In this document: positions 7,952 through 15,077 of the stretch, in pieces | Layout: each line of letters begins with the position of its first letter | Position numbering within the stretch: the first letter of the stretch is position 1 | Source: Rhodococcoides kroppenstedtii | Lineage (GTDB): Bacteria > Actinomycetota > Actinomycetes > Mycobacteriales > Mycobacteriaceae | Direction: 5' to 3' | Length of the DNA: 64,000 nt | NCBI RefSeq assembly: GCF_900111805.1 | Contig: NZ_FOJN01000013.1 | Location: 1 to 64,000, forward strand | Made by a program: the position numbers and the translations under genes | The notes under the pieces: generated by a model | Seen by the model: only the letters and a program-made list of their open reading frames with translations | What the model was told of the DNA's origin: nothing | The model's database searches: none

Positions 7952-9031
7952 CTACCGGGCGGCGGTGGCGAACGGGTAGTCCGTGTACCCCTCGGCGCCG
8001 GAACTGTAGAACGTGCTTTGATCCGGCGTGTTCAGCGGCAGGTCTTCCTTCCAGCGGTGGACCAGATCGGGATTGGCGATCGCGGGCCGACCGACCACCA
8101 CGGCGTCGCCGACGTTGTCGTCGACGATGGCCAGCGCCTCGTCGCGGGTCGTGATCTCACCGAAGCCGCTGTTGACCAGGAACGGGCCGCCGAACGCGGT
8201 ACGTAGGTCCTGAACGAGCTCGCCCGCCGGATCCTTGTGCAGCACACTGAGGTACGACAGGCCCAGGGGTGCGATCCGGTCGACCAACGCACGGTAGGTA
8301 GCGCGCACGTCCGCGGGATCGGTCTCGAGCGCGTCCTGAATGTTGTGTTCGGGCGAAATGCGAATGCCGACGCGGCCGGCGCCGATCGCGTCGACGACCG
8401 CCTCCACGACCTCGGCCACGAATCGCGCGCGGTTCTCGGGGGAGCCGCCGTAGGCGTCGTCACGCTGGTTGGACGCGGGTGAGAGGAACTCGTGCAGCAG
8501 GTAGCCGTTGGCGGAATGAATCTCGACGCCGTCGAACCCGGCGGCGATCGCGTTGCGCGAGCCCCGCACGAACTCCTCGATCACGGACGGGAGCTCATCG
8601 GTGGTCAGCGCGTGCGGAACGGGGTACGGCTTCTTGCCGTCGTACGTCCGGGTCTCGCCCTCGATCGCGATGGCGCTGGGCCCGACCACCTCGTGGCCGC
8701 CGGTCGTCGCCTCGTGCGTCACTCGTCCGGCGTGCATCACCTGCGCGACGATGAGTCCACCCTCGGCGTGCACCGCGTCCGTCACGGCCTTCCAGCCGGC
8801 GAGCTGCTCGTCCGTCACCAAGCCGGGCTGGCCGGGGAAGCCCTGACCGGCGTGGCTCGGGTACGTGCCCTCGCTGACGATCAGCCCGAGGCTGGCGCGC
8901 TGGCGGTAGTGCTCGGCCACCAGTGGACCGGGGATGCCCTCGGGACCGGACCGCACCCGCGTCAGCGGCGCCATGACCAGGCGGTTGCGCAGGGCGAGGT
9001 CCCCGAGGGTGACGGTGGAGAACAGCGACAT
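7952..9031 (-). CDS. Old Yellow Enzyme family alkene reductase
   Basis: A 359-residue FMN-dependent, NAD(P)H-using ene-reductase of the OYE/NemA/xenobiotic-reductase family, acting on alpha,beta-unsaturated carbonyls, nitrate esters or similar electrophiles. Visible features are the N-terminal LRNRLVMAPLTRVRSG, QVMHAGRV, HSANGYLLHEFLSP (the substrate-binding HxxN pair), NQRDDAYGGSPENRARF and the phosphate-binding DAVVVGRPAIANPDLV. Length is typical of the bacterial family. It is convergent with the SGNH hydrolase gene, four bases away. The physiological substrate is not evident. Confidence 0.93.
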   Translation of the reverse strand: MSLFSTVTLGDLALRNRLVMAPLTRVRSGPEGIPGPLVAEHYRQRASLGLIVSEGTYPSHAGQGFPGQPGLVTDEQLAGWKAVTDAVHAEGGLIVAQVMHAGRVTHEATTGGHEVVGPSAIAIEGETRTYDGKKPYPVPHALTTDELPSVIEEFVRGSRNAIAAGFDGVEIHSANGYLLHEFLSPASNQRDDAYGGSPENRARFVAEVVEAVVDAIGAGRVGIRISPEHNIQDALETDPADVRATYRALVDRIAPLGLSYLSVLHKDPAGELVQDLRTAFGGPFLVNSGFGEITTRDEALAIVDDNVGDAVVVGRPAIANPDLVHRWKEDLPLNTPDQSTFYSSGAEGYTDYPFATAAR

Positions 9032-9062
9032 TGGTTGGCCCTTTTCCTCGACGACGGATCAA

Positions 9063-9079
9063 AGGTGCGCAAGGCGCAC
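9063..9079. promoter_or_regulatory. Inverted repeat upstream of the OYE gene
   Basis: GGTGCGC and GCGCACC around a 3-base spacer, 32 bases upstream of the OYE start codon on the minus strand. The position suits a repressor operator or a 5'-UTR stem. No cognate regulator is adjacent. Confidence 0.45.
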
Positions 9080-9121
9080 CGAGTCAGGCCAACCCCGCCG
9101 CCACGCAAGGCCATTCCCGGA

Positions 9122-9142
9122 CGAGACGGGGGTCACGTCTCG
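9122..9142. promoter_or_regulatory. Stem-loop of unknown role
   Basis: CGAGACG and CGTCTCG, 7-base arms around a 7-base loop, in the 238-base gap between the OYE gene and the small ORF at 9270. It could be an operator or an attenuator. The rest of the gap holds nothing I can assign. Confidence 0.35.
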
Positions 9143-9269
9143 CGACTTACTGAGCATCGGTTCGACGACTTCGCACGGGGAGGGGCCGCACCTACGTGGC
9201 CCGTGGACCGCACCCGTGACCTCACCGGTCCGCGCGTCGACATCGGCCCGTCCACGGAGGGTTCCCTTG

Positions 9270-9473
9270 ATGCCCCTCGAGAAATTCGTCTGGCAGTTCG
9301 ACGGCTACTGGTCCTCACCGGTGATTCTCGGGCACAAGGTCTCTCTGTGGACCCCGATGCGAACCGGCGAGCACAGCCTGATGGCGTACGAGACGTCGGC
9401 CGGCGGACCCACCGCCACCGTGACCGTGAATCCCGCAACCCCCATCGGCCCCGTCTGCATCGTGGCGCCCTGA
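9270..9473 (+). CDS. Small hypothetical protein, 67 residues
   Basis: A 67-residue frame with a plausible Shine-Dalgarno (ggaggg at 9257-9262) eight bases before the ATG. The product is neutral, rich in Pro, Val and Thr, with several aromatic residues at the N-terminus (KFVWQFDGYWSSP), and has no membrane segment. No family recognised. It is an isolated plus-strand gene between minus-strand neighbours, so it is supported only by ribosome-site quality and amino-acid composition. Confidence 0.45.
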   Translation: MPLEKFVWQFDGYWSSPVILGHKVSLWTPMRTGEHSLMAYETSAGGPTATVTVNPATPIGPVCIVAP

Positions 9474-9476
9474 CCG

Positions 9477-9550
9477 TGCCCCCAGTCGGACTCGAACCGA
9501 CAACACAAGGATTTTAAGTCCTCTGCCTCTGCCAATTGGGCCATGGGGGC
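9477..9550 (-). tRNA. tRNA-Leu (anticodon UAA), short variable loop
   Basis: Folds as a full cloverleaf on the minus strand: 7-base acceptor stem GCCCCCA/TGGGGGC, discriminator A, anticodon stem GAGGA/TCCTT around loop CTTAAAA, and T-arm GTCGG/CCGAC with TTCGAGT. CCA is not encoded. Anticodon UAA reads UUA Leu codons. The variable region is only about five bases, whereas bacterial tRNA-Leu normally has a long class II arm. The gene lies next to the tetR/P450 locus. Confidence 0.88.
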
Positions 9551-9586
9551 CGTCGCGCGCACCCACCCTAGCGGCCGGAGGGCGGC

Positions 9587-10174
9587 TCAGGTCGAGCGAC
9601 CGACTCCCAGCAGCCCGTCGAAGGCGCGCATGCAGATGTCGTACACGGTCTCGGCGTCGACGGCCCGCTCGTCGACCCAGTCGATGCACGTGGCGCGCAC
9701 GAACGCAATCCAGCCGCGCACCGCCAGGGCGACAGCGGGATCGTCCCGCGCATCGGGACCGAGCGCGTCGAGGATGCGTTCCTGCTGCACGCGAAGATCG
9801 TCGGCCATGATCGATTGGATGTCCTCGTCCGCCGACAGGGCGCCACGGTTGACCGCGCGAACGCCGTGTTCGTGGGTGTCGACGTGGTGGATGTAGGCCC
9901 GCAGACCGTCGCCCACCTGCCGAGCCACGGGCAGCGACGTGTCGGGTGCGGTGGTCTCGAGCATCCGCGCCGATTCCAGGCGGATGATCTCGGCGAAGAA
10001 GTCCCGTTTCGACGAGAAGTAGTGGTACATCAGGCCTTGCGACACCCCGGCGAGGTCCGCGACCTCGTCGATGCCGACGTCGTCGTACGGCCGCGTCGCG
10101 AACAACCGGGTTCCGACGGCCAGCAGCTGTGTCCGCCGCTCGGTCGGCGTCAGACGCTTACGCGGACTGGTCAT
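9587..10174 (-). CDS. TetR-family regulator divergent from the P450
   Basis: A 195-residue repressor-type regulator. The N-terminal helix-turn-helix is clear (residues about 14-60: RRTQLLAVGTRLFATRPYDD, VADLAGVSQGLMYHYFSSKRDFFAEII). The C-terminal all-helical ligand domain ends in a region similar to many fatty-acid or hydrophobic-ligand TetR proteins. It is divergently arranged with the P450 over a 104-base gap that holds a TetR-like inverted repeat, so it most likely represses itself and the P450. The pairing recalls Bm3R1 and CYP102A1 of Bacillus, but the ligand here is unknown. Confidence 0.9.
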   Translation of the reverse strand: MTSPRKRLTPTERRTQLLAVGTRLFATRPYDDVGIDEVADLAGVSQGLMYHYFSSKRDFFAEIIRLESARMLETTAPDTSLPVARQVGDGLRAYIHHVDTHEHGVRAVNRGALSADEDIQSIMADDLRVQQERILDALGPDARDDPAVALAVRGWIAFVRATCIDWVDERAVDAETVYDICMRAFDGLLGVGRST

Positions 10175-10203
10175 GGTGCCGCCGACCCTACTCGGCGGAC
10201 CCC

Positions 10204-10255
10204 TTGACAGTCGTGGCCTCCCGAGTAGCGTCCGGTGTTGAACCGGCCTTCAACA
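10204..10255 (+). promoter_or_regulatory. P450 promoter overlapped by an inverted-repeat operator
   Basis: TTGACA (10204-10209), 16 bases, TAGCGT (10226-10231), then TGTTGAA-N6-TTCAACA (10236-10255), placing a 20-base inverted repeat over the expected transcription start. The geometry suits repression by the divergent TetR protein. A Shine-Dalgarno (gagaaaggg, 10262-10270) follows before the GTG start. Confidence 0.75.
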
Positions 10256-10278
10256 AGCCTCGAGAAAGGGCCCGCGCC

Positions 10279-11664
10279 GTGGTCACCACCCTCGCTCCCG
10301 ACGTCTCGCTCCCCCACCCGCCCCGCCGTCTCCCGGTGCTCGGCGACGTCATCGGCATGAACGTCACCACCCCGGTGCAGGACGCGGTCCGTCTCGCGCA
10401 GGAACTCGGGCCGATCTTCGAGCGGGTCGTGATGGGCAACCGGTTCGTCGTGGTCAGCGGAGTCGATCTGGTGACGGACCTCAACGACGACACCCGCTTC
10501 ACCAAGCATCTCGGTCCGGCGGTCGAGGGCCTGCGTTCCATCAGCGGCGACGGGCTGTTCACCGCGTACTCCGACGAACCGAACTGGCGCAAGGCGCACG
10601 ACCTGCTCCGGCCCGCCTTCACCCAGGCGGCCATGCGCACCTACCACGACACCATGGTCGAAGTGACCCGGGATCTGTTGTCGTACTGGCGCACTCGTGA
10701 CCGAGTCGACGTGTCTGCGGACATGACCAAGCTGACGCTCGAGACCATCGGCCGCACCGCCTTCAGCTACTCCTTCGACGCCTTCACCCGGTCCGAACCG
10801 CACCCGTTCGTCGGCGCCATGGTGCGGACGCTCACGCACAATCAGCGCCGCGAGGTCATCCGCGTGCCCATCCTCACCGACCTGTGGTTCCGGAACCGCG
10901 ACCGTCGCAACGAGGAGGACAAGGCCTTCCTTGCCGGTGTCATCGACGACATCGTGCGCACCCGACGCGATCACGGCGTGGGCCAGGAGAACGACCTGCT
11001 CGACATCATGCTCACCGCCGCTCGGGACGCGGACCCCAATGCGCTCGACGAGGTCAACATTCGTCACCAAATTCTGACATTTCTCATTGCAGGCCACGAA
11101 ACCACCTCCGGCGCATTGTCGTTCGCGCTGTACTACCTGTCCCGCGACCCGGAACTGTGGGCGCAGGCGCGCGCCGAGATCGACGAGGTCTGGGGCGACG
11201 GGCCGCCCGCGTTCGAGCAGGTGGCCAAGGCCCGCCTGGTCCGACGCATCCTGGACGAGGCCCTGCGACTGTGGCCGACCGCACCCGGATACGCGCGGCA
11301 GGCGTTGACGGACACCGTCATCGGCGACGGCTACCGCATGAAGAAGGGCGACTGGGCGATGATCCTCATCCCCGGCCTGCACCGTGACCCCGTGTTCGGG
11401 GAGAACACCGAGGAGTTCGACCCGGACCGCTTCCTCTCCGCGGCCGTACGCGCTCGGCCGGCGCAGGCGTACAAGCCGTTCGGCACGGGTGAGCGCGCCT
11501 GCATAGGCCGACAGTTCGCAGTGCACGAGGCGATGATCGCGCTCGGCACGGTCCTCCAGAACGTGGACGTGCGGCCCGATCCGGACTACCGACTCCGCAT
11601 CGAGGAGCGCCTGACGCTGATGCCCAAGGGCTTCGAGCTGTCGATCTCGCCCCGCAGGCGGTGA
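10279..11664 (+). CDS. CYP102-like cytochrome P450 heme domain, no fused reductase
   Basis: A 461-residue P450 most like the heme half of P450 BM3. Shared features are GDGLFTAYSDEPNWRKAHDL in the B'-C region (the Phe equivalent to BM3 Phe87 is kept), I-helix FLIAGHETTSGALSFALYYL (about residues 268-287), ExxR in DEALRLWPT (about 327), heme loop PFGTGERACIG with Cys408, and the C-terminal ERLTLMPKGFEL. Known CYP102 enzymes are fatty-acid hydroxylases fused to a CPR-type reductase, but here the protein ends after the heme domain, so electrons must come from a separate partner not seen in this window. The GTG start has a Shine-Dalgarno nine bases upstream. Probable substrates are fatty acids or other long-chain compounds (inference). 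Confidence 0.92.
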   Translation: MVTTLAPDVSLPHPPRRLPVLGDVIGMNVTTPVQDAVRLAQELGPIFERVVMGNRFVVVSGVDLVTDLNDDTRFTKHLGPAVEGLRSISGDGLFTAYSDEPNWRKAHDLLRPAFTQAAMRTYHDTMVEVTRDLLSYWRTRDRVDVSADMTKLTLETIGRTAFSYSFDAFTRSEPHPFVGAMVRTLTHNQRREVIRVPILTDLWFRNRDRRNEEDKAFLAGVIDDIVRTRRDHGVGQENDLLDIMLTAARDADPNALDEVNIRHQILTFLIAGHETTSGALSFALYYLSRDPELWAQARAEIDEVWGDGPPAFEQVAKARLVRRILDEALRLWPTAPGYARQALTDTVIGDGYRMKKGDWAMILIPGLHRDPVFGENTEEFDPDRFLSAAVRARPAQAYKPFGTGERACIGRQFAVHEAMIALGTVLQNVDVRPDPDYRLRIEERLTLMPKGFELSISPRRR

Positions 11665-11753
11665 ATGGAACTCACGGCGAGTAGAACCGCTGACACGTCG
11701 ACCGCCGTCGAGAAGTCTGCACGGGAGCCCGTCCCCTCCCGTCAGGAGAACCC

Positions 11754-13112
11754 GTGTCCCGCGAATTGCACCTCGCCGGCTTCCTCATCGCCTCCCACGT
11801 CACGCATTCCCACGCCGCGTGGCGCCACCCGGCGTCGGAAACCGACTATCTGAGCCCGGACTACTACACCCGCGTCGCCCGCACGCTCGAGCGCGGTACC
11901 TTCGACTTCCTCTTCTTCGCCGATCTGTTGGCGACGCCCGTCCGCTACGGCGACGACATCGCGGTTCCGCTCCGCAGCGGCACGCAAGCGTCGGCGACCA
12001 TCGACCCGTCGTTGGTGGCGGCCACACTCGCGTCGGTGACCGAGCGCATCGGACTCGCGATCACCAAGTCCACCACCTACTTCCATCCCTACGAGGTCGC
12101 CCGCATCTTCGCGACGCTCGACCACCTGTCGCGAGGTCGGGCGGGATGGAACGTGGTGACGTCCCTGAATCAGGCCGAAGCACAGAACTTCGGGCAGCTC
12201 GACCATCTGCCGCACGATCAGCGGTACGACCGCGCGCACGAGTTCCTCGAGCTCGCCTACGACCTGTGGGGCAGCTGGGACCGTGACGCGCTGGTGCAGG
12301 ACAAGGGCACCGGGGTCTTCGCCGACCCGAGCAAGGTGCGCACCGTCGATCACGACGGGCGGTTCTACAGGAGCCGCGGCCCGCTGACGGTGCCGCATTC
12401 CCCGCAGAGCCGGCCGGTGATCTTCCAAGCCGGATCATCCTCGACCGGGCGGGATTTCGCGGCGCGATGGGCGGATGCGATCTTCGAGATCGACCCGACT
12501 CCCGAGGGACGACGGGCGTACTACGACGACGTGAAGTCCCGCGCGTCGAACCTCGGCCGGAACCCCGACCACCTGAAGATCTTCCCGTCGTTCGTTCCGT
12601 TCGTCGGCGAGACCGAGTCGATCGCCCGAGAGAAGCAGGCCTTTCACAACGAGTTGGCCGATCCCATCTCCGGACTGATCACCCTCTCGGTCCACACCGA
12701 TCACGACTTCTCGCAGTACGACCTCGACGCCCCGGTCACCGACGTCACCGTGCCCGGCAGTCAGGGGCTGTTCGACCTCGCGCGTCGCCTGAGCGATCGG
12801 GACTCGTTGACCCTGCGGGACGTCGGCAAGCTCTACGCGCAGGGGGTGCTGCTGCCGCAGTTCGTCGGCACCGCCTCCGACATCGCCGATCTGATCGAGG
12901 AGGGCTTCCACGGCGGCGAGGCGGACGGCTACATCCTGTCGGCCGCGCAGGCGCCGGGCACGTTCGACAATTTCGTCGATCAGGTGGTGCCGGAGCTGCG
13001 GCGGCGCGGGTTGTTCCGCACCGAATACACCGGAACGACCCTGCGCGAGCACCTCGGCCTTCCCGCCGCGAGCCTCACCCCCACGCCCCGGGCGGTGGCG
13101 GCTCCGGCCTAG
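11754..13112 (+). CDS. FMN-dependent monooxygenase (NtaA/SnaA/DszA family)
   Basis: A 452-residue flavin-dependent monooxygenase of the bacterial-luciferase superfamily, NtaA/SnaA/DszA branch. These enzymes use reduced FMN from a separate reductase to oxidise chelators, sulfones or similar compounds. Recognisable segments are FDFLFFADLLATP, the GLAITKSTTYFHPYEVARI strand, DHLSRGRAGWNVVTS (family signature) and PVIFQAGSSSTGRDFAAR (FMN phosphate loop). The start is the GTG at 11754 with caggagaa seven bases upstream. It follows the P450 by 89 bases on the same strand, so the two may be co-expressed as oxidative genes, although no flavin reductase is nearby. The substrate cannot be predicted. 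Confidence 0.9.
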   Translation: MSRELHLAGFLIASHVTHSHAAWRHPASETDYLSPDYYTRVARTLERGTFDFLFFADLLATPVRYGDDIAVPLRSGTQASATIDPSLVAATLASVTERIGLAITKSTTYFHPYEVARIFATLDHLSRGRAGWNVVTSLNQAEAQNFGQLDHLPHDQRYDRAHEFLELAYDLWGSWDRDALVQDKGTGVFADPSKVRTVDHDGRFYRSRGPLTVPHSPQSRPVIFQAGSSSTGRDFAARWADAIFEIDPTPEGRRAYYDDVKSRASNLGRNPDHLKIFPSFVPFVGETESIAREKQAFHNELADPISGLITLSVHTDHDFSQYDLDAPVTDVTVPGSQGLFDLARRLSDRDSLTLRDVGKLYAQGVLLPQFVGTASDIADLIEEGFHGGEADGYILSAAQAPGTFDNFVDQVVPELRRRGLFRTEYTGTTLREHLGLPAASLTPTPRAVAAPA

Positions 13113-13118
13113 GACGAG

Positions 13119-13161
13119 TCGTGGACTCCGAGCCCCGGATCGCGGGGCTCGGATTCCACGA
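13119..13161. terminator. Bidirectional terminator hairpin
   Basis: Long hairpin with an inner 10-base arm (tccgagcccc / ggggctcgga) and an outer 7-base arm (tcgtgga / tccacga). It sits between the convergent flavin monooxygenase and the 44-residue gene. No T-run. Confidence 0.8.
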
Positions 13162-13169
13162 CCACGCGG

Positions 13170-13304
13170 TCAGTCGGCGTCGGGGTGCGGCACGTTCTGC
13201 TCGTCGACGACGGCGCCGCGCTCCTCCTCGTGCGACGAGTCCCGCGGGCCGTCGTTGCTCCCGCTCGACGGAACGGCGTCGGCAGCGTCACTGGGCATGG
13301 TCAT
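13170..13304 (-). CDS. Small acidic hypothetical protein, 44 residues
   Basis: A 44-codon frame starting ATGACCATGCCC and ending in TGA, preceded on the minus strand by a strong Shine-Dalgarno (aggagg) about four bases before the ATG. The product is hydrophilic and acidic, Asp/Glu/Ser-rich (SSHEEERGAVVDEQNVPHPD), and probably disordered. It is followed by a shared terminator and lies 61 bases downstream of the sulfurtransferase gene on the same strand. No family recognised. Confidence 0.6.
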   Translation of the reverse strand: MTMPSDAADAVPSSGSNDGPRDSSHEEERGAVVDEQNVPHPDAD

Positions 13305-13365
13305 CGGAGCCTCCTGGTGCGATGGGGTACTGCACTGTCATGCCCCACCGGGGCCGGTCCGAACC

Positions 13366-14196
13366 TCACTCCGGACCCGTGGCCACCGGGCGGTCCGGGT
13401 CCGACGACCACGCCGACCAGGATCCGGGGAAGAGGGCGGCGTCGATCCCGGCGAGGGCGAGCGCGGCCACCTCGTGCGCGGCCGTGACCCCGGACCCGCA
13501 GTAGACCCCGACAGTGTCCCCGGCTCGAATTCCGATGTCGGCGAATCGTTCTCGCAGCTCCGCCGGGGAGCGGAACCGTCCGTCCGCGCCCACGTTGTCC
13601 GCGGTCGGGGCGCTCACGGCCCCGGGGATGTGACCCGCCCTCGGGTCCATCGGCTCGACCTCACCGCGGTACCGCTCCCCCGCCCGCGCGTCGAGCAGCA
13701 CGCCGGGAAAATCGGCTGCGTCGTCGGCCGTCAGCGTCGGCATCGCCCCCGGCCGGAGCACCACGTCACCCGTCGCACGCGAGGTCTCGTCGCCGGACCG
13801 GATTGGCAGGCCCGCGTCCTGCCAGGCGGTCAGTCCGCCGTCCAGCATCCGCACGTCGTCGTGCCCCGCCCAACGCAGCAGCCACCAGGCGCGGGCCGCG
13901 GCCTGGTTGCCGGTGGCGTCGTAGACCACGACGGGTGTGTCCGCGCCGATCCCCCACCGCCGCGCCGACGCCTGCAGCTCGGTGATGTCGGGGAGGGGAT
14001 GCCGTCCGTCCGTTGCGACGCCGGCGCCCGAAAGTTCGGTGGGTAGGTCGACGTAGATCGCGGTGGGAATGTGGTTGTCGCGGTAGCGCTCATGGCCGTC
14101 GGTGCGCCCGAGAGCCCAACGGACGTCGAGCAGGACGGGTGGGTTCCGATCGATCGACGACGCCAGCTCGGACACGCTCACGAGGATGTCGGTCAT
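13366..14196 (-). CDS. sseA: Thiosulfate/3-mercaptopyruvate sulfurtransferase
   Basis: A 276-residue tandem-rhodanese protein that moves sulfane sulfur from thiosulfate or 3-mercaptopyruvate to acceptors. The N-terminal rhodanese domain (about residues 1-135; LLDVRWALGR, HIPTAIYVDL) has Asp in place of Cys in its loop (VVYDATGNQ), the inactive form typical of this family. The C-terminal domain carries the catalytic Cys in VYCGSGVTAAH (about residue 236), and LDARAGERYRGEVEP and GHIPGA are also present. Cytoplasmic, no signal peptide. The symbol follows the mycobacterial naming habit and is approximate. Confidence 0.9.
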   Translation of the reverse strand: MTDILVSVSELASSIDRNPPVLLDVRWALGRTDGHERYRDNHIPTAIYVDLPTELSGAGVATDGRHPLPDITELQASARRWGIGADTPVVVYDATGNQAAARAWWLLRWAGHDDVRMLDGGLTAWQDAGLPIRSGDETSRATGDVVLRPGAMPTLTADDAADFPGVLLDARAGERYRGEVEPMDPRAGHIPGAVSAPTADNVGADGRFRSPAELRERFADIGIRAGDTVGVYCGSGVTAAHEVAALALAGIDAALFPGSWSAWSSDPDRPVATGPE

Positions 14197-14248
14197 GGCC
14201 CCGAGCCTAGGACGCGCCAGGCGTCCGCGCCCGGCCGCTTGCCAAGAC

Positions 14249-14298
14249 GGAAAGTCGGTGGTTCACTTTCCACATCGGAAAGACACTCGGAAAGACAC
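14249..14298 (+). promoter_or_regulatory. Operator-like repeats upstream of the membrane/winged-helix operon
   Basis: GGAAAGT-N9-ACTTTCC (14249-14271) forms an inverted repeat, followed by two perfect tandem copies of tcggaaagacac (14275-14286 and 14287-14298). The GGAAAG core therefore occurs four times, counting both strands, within 50 bases upstream of the Shine-Dalgarno at 14311-14316. The likely binder is the winged-helix protein encoded second in the operon. Confidence 0.65.
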
Positions 14299-14320
14299 TG
14301 ATCCAGACCGAGGAGGCACG

Positions 14321-14770
14321 ATGAGCGACGACTTCTCCCCCGCCGACGCCCTCGCCGCAGTGCAGGCCCAACGCGACAAGCTGGCCGAGGATGCGGCGTC
14401 GCCGCGCGGCTACCACCTGATCCTCGCGCTGGCGGCCGGCGTTCTGATCGCCTCTCCGTTCTGGGACAGCCTCTGGGTGGTCGCCGTGGTCTACGTGGCG
14501 TTCTTCCTGATCCTGTGGGGTCTGGTCACCTGGTACAAGCGCGCCAAGGGCATGTGGATCAACGGTCTCGACCAGCGCCCCGCACGCGTGTACTCGGCCA
14601 CGGCCGGCGCGATCGGTGGCGGCGGGTTCGCGGCGTCCCTGGCAGCGGAGTGGGTCCTGCACCTGCACGGCACGAGCCTGGTCCTCGCCGTCATCGCCGT
14701 ACCGACGATGACCTGGCTCGGCTACCGCTGGGACGCGGCCTACGAGCAGGAACTGCGGGAGTCGGCGTGA
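14321..14770 (+). CDS. Membrane protein paired with a winged-helix regulator
   Basis: A 149-residue protein with an N-terminal amphipathic stretch (DALAAVQAQRDKLAED) and four hydrophobic helices (near residues 32-48, 52-73, 93-110 and 115-132). The ATG at 14321 has a strong aggaggcac ribosome site. Its stop overlaps the GTG of the next gene, so the two are translationally coupled. Such membrane-protein plus small-regulator pairs occur widely in actinobacteria and resemble sensor/anti-regulator pairs, but I do not recognise a named family or substrate. Confidence 0.8.
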   Translation: MSDDFSPADALAAVQAQRDKLAEDAASPRGYHLILALAAGVLIASPFWDSLWVVAVVYVAFFLILWGLVTWYKRAKGMWINGLDQRPARVYSATAGAIGGGGFAASLAAEWVLHLHGTSLVLAVIAVPTMTWLGYRWDAAYEQELRESA

Positions 14771-15057
14771 CGGTCACCCCCGCATTCGATCCCGTCATCC
14801 ACGCGCCGCTCCGGCTCCGGATCTGCGCCCTGCTCGCGCCGGTGACCTCGATGGACTTCGCCACCCTGCGCGGTCACCTGGACGTCAGCGAATCCGTGCT
14901 GAGCAAACACCTGAAGACGCTCGAGGACGCCGGTCACATCCGCATCCGCAAGGCCACCAGCAACTCCCGTGTTCGTACCAGCGCGGCGATGACCCCGGAG
15001 GGCAGAGCCGCGTACGACGCACACGTGGCCGAACTTCGACGCATCGTCGGAAGCTGA
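14767..15057 (+). CDS. Small winged-helix transcriptional regulator
   Basis: A 96-residue protein made almost entirely of one winged-helix domain, MarR/ArsR-like type. Visible are HAPLRLRICALLAPVTSMDF, LRGHLDVSESVLSKHLKTLE (recognition helix) and the wing GHIRIRKATSNSRVRTSAAM. No sensory domain or metal-binding Cys pair is present. The GTG start lies inside the preceding stop (GTGA). It probably binds the GGAAAG repeats upstream of its own operon and may be controlled by the partner membrane protein (inference). Confidence 0.85.
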   Translation: MTVTPAFDPVIHAPLRLRICALLAPVTSMDFATLRGHLDVSESVLSKHLKTLEDAGHIRIRKATSNSRVRTSAAMTPEGRAAYDAHVAELRRIVGS

Positions 15058-15077
15058 CTCGGTGTGCGCTCGAACGG

